From Aureimonas endophytica (lineage in GTDB: Bacteria; Pseudomonadota; Alphaproteobacteria; Rhizobiales; Rhizobiaceae), in assembly GCF_014642635.1 (NCBI RefSeq), contig NZ_BMIQ01000003.1, forward strand, positions 621,255 to 685,254: a DNA stretch of 64,000 bases, written 5' to 3'. The position numbers were made by a program, and so were the translations under genes. The notes below the pieces were generated by a model. That model saw only the letters and a program-made list of their open reading frames with translations. It made no database searches and had not been told where the DNA came from. Below, in pieces: positions 25,537 to 33,832 of the stretch; the first letter of the stretch is position 1; every line of letters begins with the position of its first letter.

Positions 25537-26835
25537 ATGTTCGCGATCGATTGGAAGACCCCGCATCTCTGGCGCAGGACCAACGGGGAGCGCCGCGCCG
25601 TCGCGCCAGCGCTCGCCGGCGACGTCGAGGCCGATGTCGCCATCGTCGGCGGCGGCTTCACCGGCCTGTCCCCCGCGCTGACGCTCGTGGAGGCGGGCGT
25701 TTCCGTCGTCCTTCTCGAAGGCAACGAGATCGGCTCGGCCGCCTCCGGCCGGAATAACGGGCTCGTCATCCCGCATCATTCCAAAGCGACGCCGGCGGAA
25801 ATGGCGGAAGCGGTCGGGCCGGTCCATGGCGAGCGCTACAACGCCCTCGTCGCGGGCGCGGCGCGCCAGGCCTTCGCGTTGATGGAGAAACACGCCATCG
25901 CCGCCCATGGCGTCCAGCGGGGCTGGATGCAGCCGGCCCATACGGAGGAGGCCCTGGCGCGGGCGCGTCGCTTCCATGACGAGTGGAGGGCCTTCGGCTG
26001 CGACGTCGAATGGCTGGACGGGGACGCGATGAGTGCCGCGCTCGGCACGCCCTATCGCGGCGGCTGGCGGGCGCGGGAGGGCGGCCATGTGAATCCCTTC
26101 GCGCTGGTGCAGGGTCTGGCGCGGGCGGCGGAGGCGGCGGGCGTCCGCCTCTTCGAGAATTCCAAGGTGACGGCGCTCGTCCGGGAAGGAGAGCGCTGGC
26201 GGCTGCGGAGCGGGGCCGGCTCCGTCCTCGCTCGCAAGGTGCTTCTCGCCACCAACGCGCTGACGGGCCGCATTTGGCCGAAGCTCGGCGAGGCGGTCAT
26301 CCCGCTCCAGGTCTATCAGGTCGCGACGAAGCCCCTGTCCCATAATCTCCGGGCGGCGATCCTGAAGGACGATCCCGCCGTCTCGGACATGCGGCGCGAC
26401 ATGCGCTACTTCCATTACGACGCGGATGGCCGGCTCGTGACCGGCGGCACGCTCGCCACCTGGCGCGACGCCCGCCGGCGCGGTCTCGCCCAGAGTTCTG
26501 CCATGGTGGGGCGCGTCTTTCCGCAGCTCGGCGAAGCGCCGGAGCTCGAGGACTATTGGGAGGGCGTCTTCGGCCTCGTCCCGGATCGGAAGCCACGTCT
26601 CATGCGCCTCGCGCCGGGCCTCGTCTTCGCCGGGATCTATTCGGGCCGCGGCGTCGCGCTATCCCTCGCCCTCGGACGGGAGGTCGGCGCCTGGCTCGCC
26701 GAACAGCGCCGCGATGCCGACATGCCGCTGCCGGTGACGGACCTGCGCCGCGTGCCCGGCCATGCCCTGGCCGTCGAAGTCGCCCGGCGCATCCATCCCC
26801 TGCACAAGCTGCGCGACCGCCTCGACGGCGTCTGA
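25537..26835 (+). CDS. FAD-dependent amine/amino-acid oxidase (DadA / PuuB family)
   Basis: 432 residues. N-terminal FAD motif DVAIVGGGFTGLSPALTL with the acidic E of VVLLEGNE, then SAASGRNNGLV, the GRNNG segment typical of gamma-glutamylputrescine oxidase-like and DadA-like flavoenzymes. The C-terminal motif GLVFAGIYSGRGVALS closes the FAD site. It lies 9 nt after the importer operon and is probably co-transcribed. It should oxidise a secondary or primary amine, which would suit an amino substrate for the pathway (inference). Confidence 0.9.
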   Translation: MFAIDWKTPHLWRRTNGERRAVAPALAGDVEADVAIVGGGFTGLSPALTLVEAGVSVVLLEGNEIGSAASGRNNGLVIPHHSKATPAEMAEAVGPVHGERYNALVAGAARQAFALMEKHAIAAHGVQRGWMQPAHTEEALARARRFHDEWRAFGCDVEWLDGDAMSAALGTPYRGGWRAREGGHVNPFALVQGLARAAEAAGVRLFENSKVTALVREGERWRLRSGAGSVLARKVLLATNALTGRIWPKLGEAVIPLQVYQVATKPLSHNLRAAILKDDPAVSDMRRDMRYFHYDADGRLVTGGTLATWRDARRRGLAQSSAMVGRVFPQLGEAPELEDYWEGVFGLVPDRKPRLMRLAPGLVFAGIYSGRGVALSLALGREVGAWLAEQRRDADMPLPVTDLRRVPGHALAVEVARRIHPLHKLRDRLDGV

Positions 26836-27074
26836 AACACTCCGCCATGCCCGAAGTTCATGACGCGACGGCGGTTCGAATCAGGGCGGACCGGCGACCG
26901 CGATGCCGCTCGTGCGGCGGATGTCACCGGCCTGAGCGGCGGCATCTTCGGCGAGGATGGCGAGGAGGGGACAGCCTCCCCGGGCTCCGCTCCCCGAACG
27001 ATAACCGAGATCTGCTCGATGCCGATGTCGGGCAGCGTCGGGTCGAAGATATTAGCACCGGCTCGGGCGTCCGA

Positions 27075-27569
27075 TCACCAGAGCCTGCTGCCGGGAATGC
27101 CCTTGAACGGGCCGACGATGTCGCTCGTGATCCATCCGCCGTAGAAATCGCCCGGCTGCGGTGTGACCTGTTCACCATCGACCCGGCATTCATCGAACGG
27201 CCCGGGATAGAAGGCGATATGCTCGCGTAGAGAAGCGAATGGCGCGGTCGGCTTCGGGTAGCTCCAGGCAATGTCGGTCAGCGTCTCGCCTTCGATCACG
27301 ACATCGAAATAGGTGGCCTCCCCTTTCCATTCGCAGACCGATCGACGCGCCTTCGGTCGGAGCTTCGCCATATCGATATCCGTCCGGGGAATATAATAGC
27401 TCGGCGGATGGCTGGTCTCCAGCGTGCGGACGGCGCGCACGGTGGCGGCGAGGATGATGCCGCGATGGACGATCAGGATGCGTTTCGATGTCGGCTCGGC
27501 GATGGCGGGGCGCGGGTAATGCCAGACACTCTCTTGGCCGGGCGAAGCGGGATGCGGAACCGGTTTCAT
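27075..27569 (-). CDS. DUF427 domain-containing protein
   Basis: 164 residues. One DUF427 beta-tent domain, visible as RILIVHRGIILAATVRAVRT, PRTDIDMAKL, SVCEWKGEATYFDVV and REHIAFYPG. The function of the family is unknown. It overlaps the upstream membrane-protein gene by 4 nt, so the two form a small operon. The 239 bp between its stop and the preceding oxidase gene hold no other gene I can support. Confidence 0.9.
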   Translation of the reverse strand: MKPVPHPASPGQESVWHYPRPAIAEPTSKRILIVHRGIILAATVRAVRTLETSHPPSYYIPRTDIDMAKLRPKARRSVCEWKGEATYFDVVIEGETLTDIAWSYPKPTAPFASLREHIAFYPGPFDECRVDGEQVTPQPGDFYGGWITSDIVGPFKGIPGSRLW

Positions 27570-28060
27570 TGCCAGCCCCCTCTCCGCCGGGGACGAAACA
27601 GCTTTCCTGATAAGTCGCTGCCGAGAGCAAGGCCGACCGCCAGCGCAGTATAGGCCGCCAGCATCGAACGCTTCGAGAGGACAAGGTCCCAGCCGGGTAT
27701 GAAGCGGCGTGGCGTCGCCCCGTAGTCGACGACGGCCGCGATCGCCGACATCACGGCGGCGTCGCGCAAGAGTTCAGGCCCCGAACGGGCCGGTCGGCGC
27801 CCCAGCCAGAGCTGGAAGGGCAGCGCCCAGAACAGGCACGAGGCGTGGTGCGTGACATAGCCGACCAGAGTGTGCGCAATGTCCATCTTGCGGACTTCGG
27901 CAGCGGCGTCCCCATGCAGCCAGTGGCTCGTAGCGTTGAGCGGACGGGCTGCGTCCTTGCTCTCGATGCTCGCGAGCAGGAGGAGCGCTGCTGCGGACAC
28001 CGCACTTGCGACGCTTCCGGTCGCGAGGATCGACAGGCCGGTCCGTACTCCCGGGGTCAT
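27566..28060 (-). CDS. small predicted integral membrane protein
   Basis: 164 residues, family not recognised. Hydrophobic segments lie near residues 8-32, about 66-88, about 105-118 and 130-150, giving perhaps four helices. A His-rich patch (TSHWLHGDAAAE, VGYVTHHASCLFW) lies between the first two. It precedes and overlaps the DUF427 gene. The 232 bp upstream, to 28292, show no gene. Confidence 0.8.
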   Translation of the reverse strand: MTPGVRTGLSILATGSVASAVSAAALLLLASIESKDAARPLNATSHWLHGDAAAEVRKMDIAHTLVGYVTHHASCLFWALPFQLWLGRRPARSGPELLRDAAVMSAIAAVVDYGATPRRFIPGWDLVLSKRSMLAAYTALAVGLALGSDLSGKLFRPRRRGGWQ

Positions 28061-28292
28061 GCGTTCGTCCTCCTCGGTTCCAAAGCGACCGAAAATGCGA
28101 TGTCGGTCCGACGACGCGTCTAACTATGGCCCGGCTGTCGCTTGCCGAGCCGAGCTTGGTGCGCCCTGTCGCCGCTCCTCCGCAATACCGAACGAAGTCC
28201 GTCCGCTGGCGACGGCGCCGCGAGCGCTAGAGCCCGGCAGGCATTCGGTTCCGCCCGGCCGAACAGACGGTCGAGCGGAATCGGAGCGGCGA

Positions 28293-28796
28293 TCAGTTCG
28301 CCTCGACGGGCTCCTCGGGGCCGTGATGAGGCGGCGGCGGCGGATCGAGCTCGTCGACGCGTTGATCGGCATGGCGGATGGCGGCGGCATGCAGGAAGCC
28401 GTCATGGAAGCGGCCCTGCACCGTCACGGTCTCGTTCGGCGAGACGAGCCGGCCGCCTTCCCCTGCCGGCCCTGTTTCGACGAGCGCTCGCGCCGTGCCG
28501 TCGGTCACGACGAACTTGTTGCCGTAGATCTCGGCCACCTGACCCGTGACGCCGACGGAGGAGGCGTCCGCGAGTTCGGCGATGGGGGTCGCGGCGAGAT
28601 TCGTGTCGAAGGAGAAGTCGGAATGCCGTGAGGCGCTCCAGGCCGCCGCGCCGCTCACCAAGGAGAGCGCCAAGATACCGAGCGCGCCAGCACCGAGCAG
28701 GGCGTTGCGCGGCCAGAAGGGTCGGCGGGATTCGCTCGCTCGATGCTCGATCTGCGGCGAGTCGGGGTTCGAGATGTGGTGGTGGACTTCGGTCAT
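28293..28796 (-). CDS. membrane-anchored OB-fold-like protein
   Basis: 167 residues. A His-rich N-terminus is followed by one transmembrane helix (about 30-52), then a small beta-rich domain (VTGQVAEIYGNKFVVTDGTA, ETVTVQGRFHDGFL) that looks like an OB fold of the YgiW or nucleic-acid-binding type. A Pro/His-rich acidic tail ends it. The ATG at 28796 is preferred over the GTG at 28805; neither has a strong ribosome-binding site. It likely faces the periplasm. Function unknown. Confidence 0.78.
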   Translation of the reverse strand: MTEVHHHISNPDSPQIEHRASESRRPFWPRNALLGAGALGILALSLVSGAAAWSASRHSDFSFDTNLAATPIAELADASSVGVTGQVAEIYGNKFVVTDGTARALVETGPAGEGGRLVSPNETVTVQGRFHDGFLHAAAIRHADQRVDELDPPPPPHHGPEEPVEAN

Positions 28797-28854
28797 GGTT
28801 GTCACCGTGTTCGTTGCGATGACCGGTTTTTAACTTCCCCATGGCCTCGGCAGC

Positions 28855-28882
28855 CTGAACCGCCCGGTTCAGTATCGGTTCA
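28855..28882. promoter_or_regulatory. CTGAACCG/CGGTTCAG palindrome plus extra half-site
   Basis: CTGAACCG (28855-28862) and CGGTTCAG (28865-28872) form a perfect 8-bp inverted repeat with a 2-bp centre. A third copy of CGGTTCAG follows, ending near 28883. It lies between the OB-fold protein gene start and the hydrolase gene end, in promoter position for the former. An operator is more likely than a terminator because there is no T-run. Confidence 0.5.
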
Positions 28883-28947
28883 GGGGATACGGACCGAAAG
28901 CGGAAGGTCCGCTTCAGTGCCCGCGTCGCAAATAGCTGCCGTTTTAT

Positions 28948-29850
28948 TCACGCCCCGTCTGAGACTTTCACGGCTCGGGCCGGAGTGCCCGGAAGCCGAT
29001 GGTCCAGGAAAGCCCCGATCAGACGGGCAATCTCATCCGCATGCGTTTCCAATGCGAAGTGGCCGGCATCCAGAAGGTGGATCTCGGCGGCCGGGAGGTC
29101 GCGCCGATAGGCTTCAGCACCCGCCGGCAGGAAGGCGGGATCGTGCCGGCCCCAGACGGCGAGGAGCGGCGGTCGATGGTCGCGGAAGTAGCGCTGGAAG
29201 TCCGGGTACAGCGCGACGTTGCTCTTATAGTCGCCGATCAGGTCGAGCTGGATCTCCTCGGCGCCCGGCCGGGCCATATAGGCGATGTCCAGCTCGTAGC
29301 CGTCGGGCGAAAGACGCGCCCGGTCGGCGCCCGTGCCGTACTGCCAGTCGCGGATCGTCTCGGGCGCCAGCGACGGCCGGCAGGCGTCGCGGTTGGCCTC
29401 GCTCGGCTCCTGCCAATAGGCCTCCCAGGGACCCCACTGATCGCTGAAGCCTTCGAGATAGGCGTTGCCGTTCTGCGAGACGATCGCCGAGACGCGCTCG
29501 GGGTGGCGCGTGGCGAGGCGCAGACCGACGGGAGCGCCGTAGTCGAAGACATAGAGGGCGTAGCGGTCGAGCGACAGGGCCTCGGTAAAGCCTTCGATCA
29601 CGTCGGCGAGGCGATCGAACGTGTAGTCGAACACGCCGCGCGGCGGCGCTTTCGTCTGGCCGAAGCCCGGCAGGTCGGGCGCGACCAGATGATAGCGGTC
29701 GGCGAGCAGCGGGATCAGGTCGCGGAACATGTGGCTCGAGGTCGGGAAGCCGTGCAGGAGCAGGAGGGTCGGCTGCGATCGGCGGCCGGCCTCGCGGTAG
29801 AAGACCTCGACGCCGTCGACGGCGACGGTCCGGTAGCTGACTTCGGTCAT
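28948..29850 (-). CDS. alpha/beta hydrolase with Asp nucleophile (haloalkane dehalogenase / epoxide hydrolase type)
   Basis: 300 residues. The oxyanion-hole motif is HGFPTSSHMFRDLIP and the nucleophile elbow reads VFDYGAPVG, with Asp103 where serine hydrolases have Ser. Asp follows in VWGRHDPAFLP and the catalytic His in LLDAGHFALETH. An Asp nucleophile is typical of haloalkane dehalogenases, haloacetate dehalogenases and epoxide hydrolases. The residue after the nucleophile is Tyr, not the Trp of most dehalogenases. It overlaps the upstream oxidoreductase by 4 nt, forming an operon divergent from a LysR regulator. Confidence 0.88.
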   Translation of the reverse strand: MTEVSYRTVAVDGVEVFYREAGRRSQPTLLLLHGFPTSSHMFRDLIPLLADRYHLVAPDLPGFGQTKAPPRGVFDYTFDRLADVIEGFTEALSLDRYALYVFDYGAPVGLRLATRHPERVSAIVSQNGNAYLEGFSDQWGPWEAYWQEPSEANRDACRPSLAPETIRDWQYGTGADRARLSPDGYELDIAYMARPGAEEIQLDLIGDYKSNVALYPDFQRYFRDHRPPLLAVWGRHDPAFLPAGAEAYRRDLPAAEIHLLDAGHFALETHADEIARLIGAFLDHRLPGTPARAVKVSDGA

Positions 29851-30488
29851 GAATGCTCTCCTTTGATGGTATTCGCCGTGGCCGCCGCCCGCAATGCGTG
29901 GTTCTCGGCTTCGAGCGCGGCGAGGCGCTCGCGCAAGGGGCGGACCGCATCGGCGATCTCGGCCTCCGTGAAGCGCGGGGTGATGTGCTGCGGGCAGTTC
30001 CAGTCGAAGGCTTCGAGCCGCAGCCGGAAGATGCGCTCGATCCGGGCGCGGTAGCCGGGCACGGCGACGCGGTCGGCAAGGGCCGGGTCGGCCGCCGGCG
30101 CGACGGTCTCGGCATGGGCGTAGATCTTCAGGCGCGCCCGGCGCGGATAATCCATCAGGAACAGGCAGACGCGATCGTTGGCCGCGAGATTGCCGAGGCT
30201 GATATATTGCCGGTTGCCGGAATAATCGGCGAAGGCGAGGGTCCGGTCGTCGATCCGCTTCAGGAAGCCGCGCGGACCGCCGCGATGCTGGACATAGGGC
30301 CAGCCCGTCTCGGAAACCGTCGCCATGTAGAAACTGTCTCGCGCGGCGATGAACGCCGCCTCGTTCTCGGTGAAGCGGTCGAAGGCGCGATGGCCCGCAA
30401 AGCCCTGCCAGTGGTGGTCGGCGCCCATCGACTGCTGCGCAGCGCGAACGCTCGGTGTCACGGCGATGTCGAGAAAGCCGTAGGACAT
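29847..30488 (-). CDS. pyridoxamine-5'-phosphate-oxidase-family flavin protein
   Basis: 213 residues. A PNPOx-like split barrel that binds FMN or F420-like cofactors: AARDSFYMATVSETGWPYVQ and RTLAFADYSGNRQYISLGNL are typical of the family, with DRVCLFLMDYPRRARLKIYA after. The C-terminus is a helical extension ending in a short coiled coil (RERLAALEAENHALRA). The start at 30488 was chosen over an upstream one because AGGGAGG lies about 12 nt before it. First gene of a two-gene operon with the Asp-type hydrolase. Confidence 0.88.
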   Translation of the reverse strand: MSYGFLDIAVTPSVRAAQQSMGADHHWQGFAGHRAFDRFTENEAAFIAARDSFYMATVSETGWPYVQHRGGPRGFLKRIDDRTLAFADYSGNRQYISLGNLAANDRVCLFLMDYPRRARLKIYAHAETVAPAADPALADRVAVPGYRARIERIFRLRLEAFDWNCPQHITPRFTEAEIADAVRPLRERLAALEAENHALRAAATANTIKGEHS

Positions 30489-30604
30489 GGCGGAGAATCC
30501 TCCCTGCTGGCGGGTTGGCCCTTCGCCGGGAGAAATGATCCTTTTCACCCGCTGGCAGAATAATGCAAACTCGCAAACCACCTGACCAGAATCTGGAAAG
30601 ACGG

Positions 30605-31531
30605 ATGGACCGCCTCGAAGCCATGGCCCTTTTGCGGGAGGCGGTGGACCGGGGCAGCCTCTCGGCGGCCGGCCGGGCCCTGCGCGTTCCCGTGCCGACG
30701 CTCAGCCGCAAGATCTCGGATCTCGAAACGCGGCTCGGCACCAAGCTGCTCGTTCGCACCACCCGCCGCCTCACGCTGACCGATGCCGGCATCGCCTATC
30801 TCGCGGCGGCCCGGCGCATCCTCGACGAGGTCGAAAGTGCCGAGCGCGAGGCGGCAGGCGAATTCTCCGAACCGAAAGGGGAACTCGTGCTGACGGCGCC
30901 GATCCTGTTCGGCCGCCTCCATGTCCTGCCGGTGGTGACGGAGTTCCTCGAGCGATTCCCGCAGATCGACGTCCGACTGCGTCTCGCCGACCGCAATGTC
31001 CATCTCGTCGACGACCATGTCGACATGGCCGTGCGCATCGGCCGGCTGGCGGACAGCGCGATGGTCGCGACGCGGATCGGCACCATGCGCGTCGTCGTCG
31101 CGGCGAGCCCGGCCCTTCTCGCAAAGCACGGCGTCCCTGCGGTGCCGGAGGACCTGCGAGGCCTGCCGGTCGTCGCGGTGGAAGGCCCGATGCCAGAGGC
31201 GGACTGGCGCTTCCATCCTTCAGGCGGCGCTACGCCCGTCGACATAGCGCTGCGACCACGCCTTTCGGTGACGACGACGGAGGCGGCGGCCGACGCGGCG
31301 ATCCGCGGCACCGGGATCGTGCGGCTGTTGCACTATCAGGTGGTGGATGGGGTCGAGGAGGGTCGGCTGCGGCTGGTTCTGGAGGACTTCGAGCCGGAAC
31401 CTGTGCCCGTGCATCTCATCCATGCGACGCGCGGACAGATGCCGCTGAAACTGCGCCGCTTCCTCGATTTCGCCGCACCGGCCCTCCGTCAACGGCTCGG
31501 CAAGCTTCCGCCACGCAAGGGTCAGGGGTGA
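30605..31531 (+). CDS. LysR family transcriptional regulator
   Basis: 308 residues. N-terminal HTH (LREAVDRGSLSAAGRALRVPVPTLSRKISDLE) and an LTTR effector domain. It is divergent from the PNPOx/hydrolase operon, which it probably controls. I begin at the ATG at 30605 (GGAAAG before it), giving the usual LTTR N-terminus; an ATG at 30563 would add 14 residues. Confidence 0.9.
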   Translation: MDRLEAMALLREAVDRGSLSAAGRALRVPVPTLSRKISDLETRLGTKLLVRTTRRLTLTDAGIAYLAAARRILDEVESAEREAAGEFSEPKGELVLTAPILFGRLHVLPVVTEFLERFPQIDVRLRLADRNVHLVDDHVDMAVRIGRLADSAMVATRIGTMRVVVAASPALLAKHGVPAVPEDLRGLPVVAVEGPMPEADWRFHPSGGATPVDIALRPRLSVTTTEAAADAAIRGTGIVRLLHYQVVDGVEEGRLRLVLEDFEPEPVPVHLIHATRGQMPLKLRRFLDFAAPALRQRLGKLPPRKGQG

Positions 31532-31848
31532 CCGATCGGATCCGCGCGGTGACGCCCCTCCTCGATCCGTCCACAGTTCGGCATCGCTGATGCTGTCTTG
31601 CCGGTGGCCCCGGATACCGGGCAATCTGGACAAGCCGCCGCATCCCATAAGCGGCGGACCGGATCGGTATGGTTGTCGTCGTGTGGTCGTGCGCCCTGAA
31701 ACCGGACTTCTGAGTGGAGGCCGATCAGTCCAACCTTGAAAATGAGATTCTCTAGCGCTGTGTGGACTGGATTCACTGGAACCCGAGCGCGCTTCGTGAG
31801 ACTCCCTCGCTAGAACTCGGTAAAAGAAGTGCGAATACGAGAGTCCCG
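31532..31848. other. intergenic region between LysR and SorC regulators
   Basis: 317 bp with no supported gene. A hairpin, CCGCCGC (31635-31641) and GCGGCGG (31651-31657) with a 9-nt loop, may end the LysR transcript. The A/T-richer end near 31730-31840 probably carries the promoter of the SorC-type gene. Confidence 0.5.
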
Positions 31849-32823
31849 ATGACGACCGATGTCCAGGATCTCTACCTGATCACGCTCGTCGCCAAGCAAT
31901 ATTACTACGAGAACCGGACGCAGGACGAAATCTCGCGTTCGCTCGGCCTGTCGCGCACCAAGATCGGGCGCATGCTGAAACAGTCGCGCGACCTCGGCCT
32001 CGTCACCATCCGCATCAATCTCAACCCCTCGGAACTTTCCGATCTCGAGCAGGAGCTGAAGCGCCGCTTCGGCCTGCAAAGGGCGCTGATCGCGCTCGAC
32101 CACGACGACGAGAACAGCCAGCGCCGCAGCGTCGCGCAGCTCGTCTGCGACAACCTCGCCGAGATCCTGACCGATGGCGCGACCGTCGCCGTCGGAATGG
32201 GCCGGAACCTCAGCGAGGTGACGATGCATCTCGGCGGTCCGAAAGGGCGCGACTGTCTTTTCGTCAGTTCGATCGGAGGCTCGCTGCGCGCCGGCGAAGG
32301 CTTGAACTCTGACCATATCGCGCGCCGCTTCGCCGCCTCCTTCAACGGCCGGAGCGAAACGCTCTACGCGCCGGCCCATGTCGGGGCGCCGCATCTGCGC
32401 GAACTGCTGCTTGCCGACGAGACCGTCCGGCAGACCTTGAACCGCGCCCGCCGCGCCGATGTCGCCCTGATCGGCATCGGCGACTGCAGCGAGTCGAGCT
32501 ACCTCGTCAAGATGGGCTGGTTCACGACGCCGGAGATCGCCGGCGCCCGCATGAAGGGAACCGTCGCCGACGTCTCGGGCTATGACTTTCTCGACATCGA
32601 CGGCAATCCCTCGGCGCCGGAACTCCAGGGCCGGGTCATCGGCCTGTCGCACGAGGACTTCCGGCATATCCCCAACGTCATCGCGGTGGCGAGCGAGCGC
32701 AGCAAGACCCTGTCGCTCCTGGCTTCCTTGCGCTCGGGCATCATCAACACGCTGGCGACGAGCGCCGGGATCGTGCGCGCCATCATCGAGATCGACGAGG
32801 CGCGGCCCCGGCGGCAAGGCTGA
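31849..32823 (+). CDS. SorC/DeoR-type sugar-binding transcriptional regulator
   Basis: 324 residues. The N-terminal HTH (QYYYENRTQDEISRSLGLSRTKIGRMLKQ) is that of the SorC family, followed by a phosphosugar-binding domain (DGATVAVGMGRNLSEV, SSIGGS, LIGIGDCSES, GYDFLDIDG). Members sense phosphorylated sugars and control nearby transport and kinase genes. Its gene converges on the Rbs-type importer, so it probably controls that importer and dhaKL. Confidence 0.92.
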   Translation: MTTDVQDLYLITLVAKQYYYENRTQDEISRSLGLSRTKIGRMLKQSRDLGLVTIRINLNPSELSDLEQELKRRFGLQRALIALDHDDENSQRRSVAQLVCDNLAEILTDGATVAVGMGRNLSEVTMHLGGPKGRDCLFVSSIGGSLRAGEGLNSDHIARRFAASFNGRSETLYAPAHVGAPHLRELLLADETVRQTLNRARRADVALIGIGDCSESSYLVKMGWFTTPEIAGARMKGTVADVSGYDFLDIDGNPSAPELQGRVIGLSHEDFRHIPNVIAVASERSKTLSLLASLRSGIINTLATSAGIVRAIIEIDEARPRRQG

Positions 32824-32836
32824 CGACGCCGACCGT

Positions 32837-33832
32837 TCAGCTTCGGCGGCGGCGCTGGTTCAGGGAGTCGAAGAGCACGGCGAGGAAGATCACGCCGCCC
32901 TGGATGAACTGCACCCAGAAGGGCTCGACATTGTTGAGGGTCAGCCCGTTGTTGATGACGCCGATGAGGAGCACGCCTAGGATCGTGCCGAGCATCGATC
33001 CGCGTCCGCCGAAGAGCGAGGCGCCGCCGATCACCACCGCGGCGATGGCGTTGAGTTCCAGCCCGCTCGCCGCGATCGGCTGAGCGGAATCGAGACGGCC
33101 CGTGAGGATGATGCCTCCAAGACCCGAAAGCGCTCCCGAGATCAGATAGACGGCGATCAGCGTCCGGCGAACCGGGATGCCCGCCATCATCGCCGCTTCC
33201 CGGTTGCCGCCCACGGCATAGACCTCGCTGCCGAAGACGGTGCGGCGCAGGACGAAGGCGCCGAGCGCGAGGACGCCGAGCGAGATCAGTCCGGCGACAG
33301 GGAAGTACCCGACCAGGCCGCCGCCGATGGCGTCGAAGGCGTCGTCGAAGCCGAAGATCGTCTGACCGTTGGGGATGATGAAGGCGAGACCCCTCGCCAT
33401 CGCCATCGCGGCGAGCGAGACGATGAAGGGATTCATGTTCAGATAGGTGACGGAGAGGCCGATGAACAAGCCGCAGCCGAGGCCGACCAGGATGCCGAGA
33501 GCGACGGCGAGCGGGATCGGCACGCCGGCATGGAGCGACAGCCCGGCGATGACCCCGGAAAGCGCCACCACCGATCCCGACGACAGGTCGATGCCGCCGG
33601 TGATGATCACGAATGTCTGGCCGCAGGCGACGAGCCCGATCAGCGAACTCGCCACCAGGATCGACATGATGTTCGCCGTCGACAGGAAGGAGGAGGTCGT
33701 CAGCGACAGGTAGGCGACGATCGCCAGGAAGACGAGGACGATGGCGATCTCGTTGATGTCGCCGCCAAGCCGGCGCCGCTTCGGCTCGGATCTGGCGACG
33801 AGGGCATCGTTCTTCGAAGTCATTTCGGTCAT
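32837..33832 (-). CDS. Rbs-type sugar ABC permease
   Basis: 331 residues with about 8-10 membrane segments. RbsC/BPD_transp_2 family motifs include GQTFVIITGGIDLSSGSVVALSG, NPFIVSLAAMAMARG, EVYAVGGNREAAMMAGIPV and GLELNAIAAVVIGGAS. The ATG at 33832 overlaps the ATPase stop. It is the third gene of the minus-strand importer operon; the SorC gene ends 13 bp away on the other strand. Confidence 0.94.
   Translation of the reverse strand: MTEMTSKNDALVARSEPKRRRLGGDINEIAIVLVFLAIVAYLSLTTSSFLSTANIMSILVASSLIGLVACGQTFVIITGGIDLSSGSVVALSGVIAGLSLHAGVPIPLAVALGILVGLGCGLFIGLSVTYLNMNPFIVSLAAMAMARGLAFIIPNGQTIFGFDDAFDAIGGGLVGYFPVAGLISLGVLALGAFVLRRTVFGSEVYAVGGNREAAMMAGIPVRRTLIAVYLISGALSGLGGIILTGRLDSAQPIAASGLELNAIAAVVIGGASLFGGRGSMLGTILGVLLIGVINNGLTLNNVEPFWVQFIQGGVIFLAVLFDSLNQRRRRS

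Noticed and set aside
26836-27074. Possible tRNA-like segment with GGTTCGAATCA near 26873
   Set aside because: GGTTCGAATC resembles a T-arm, but no acceptor stem, anticodon arm or CCA could be paired around it.
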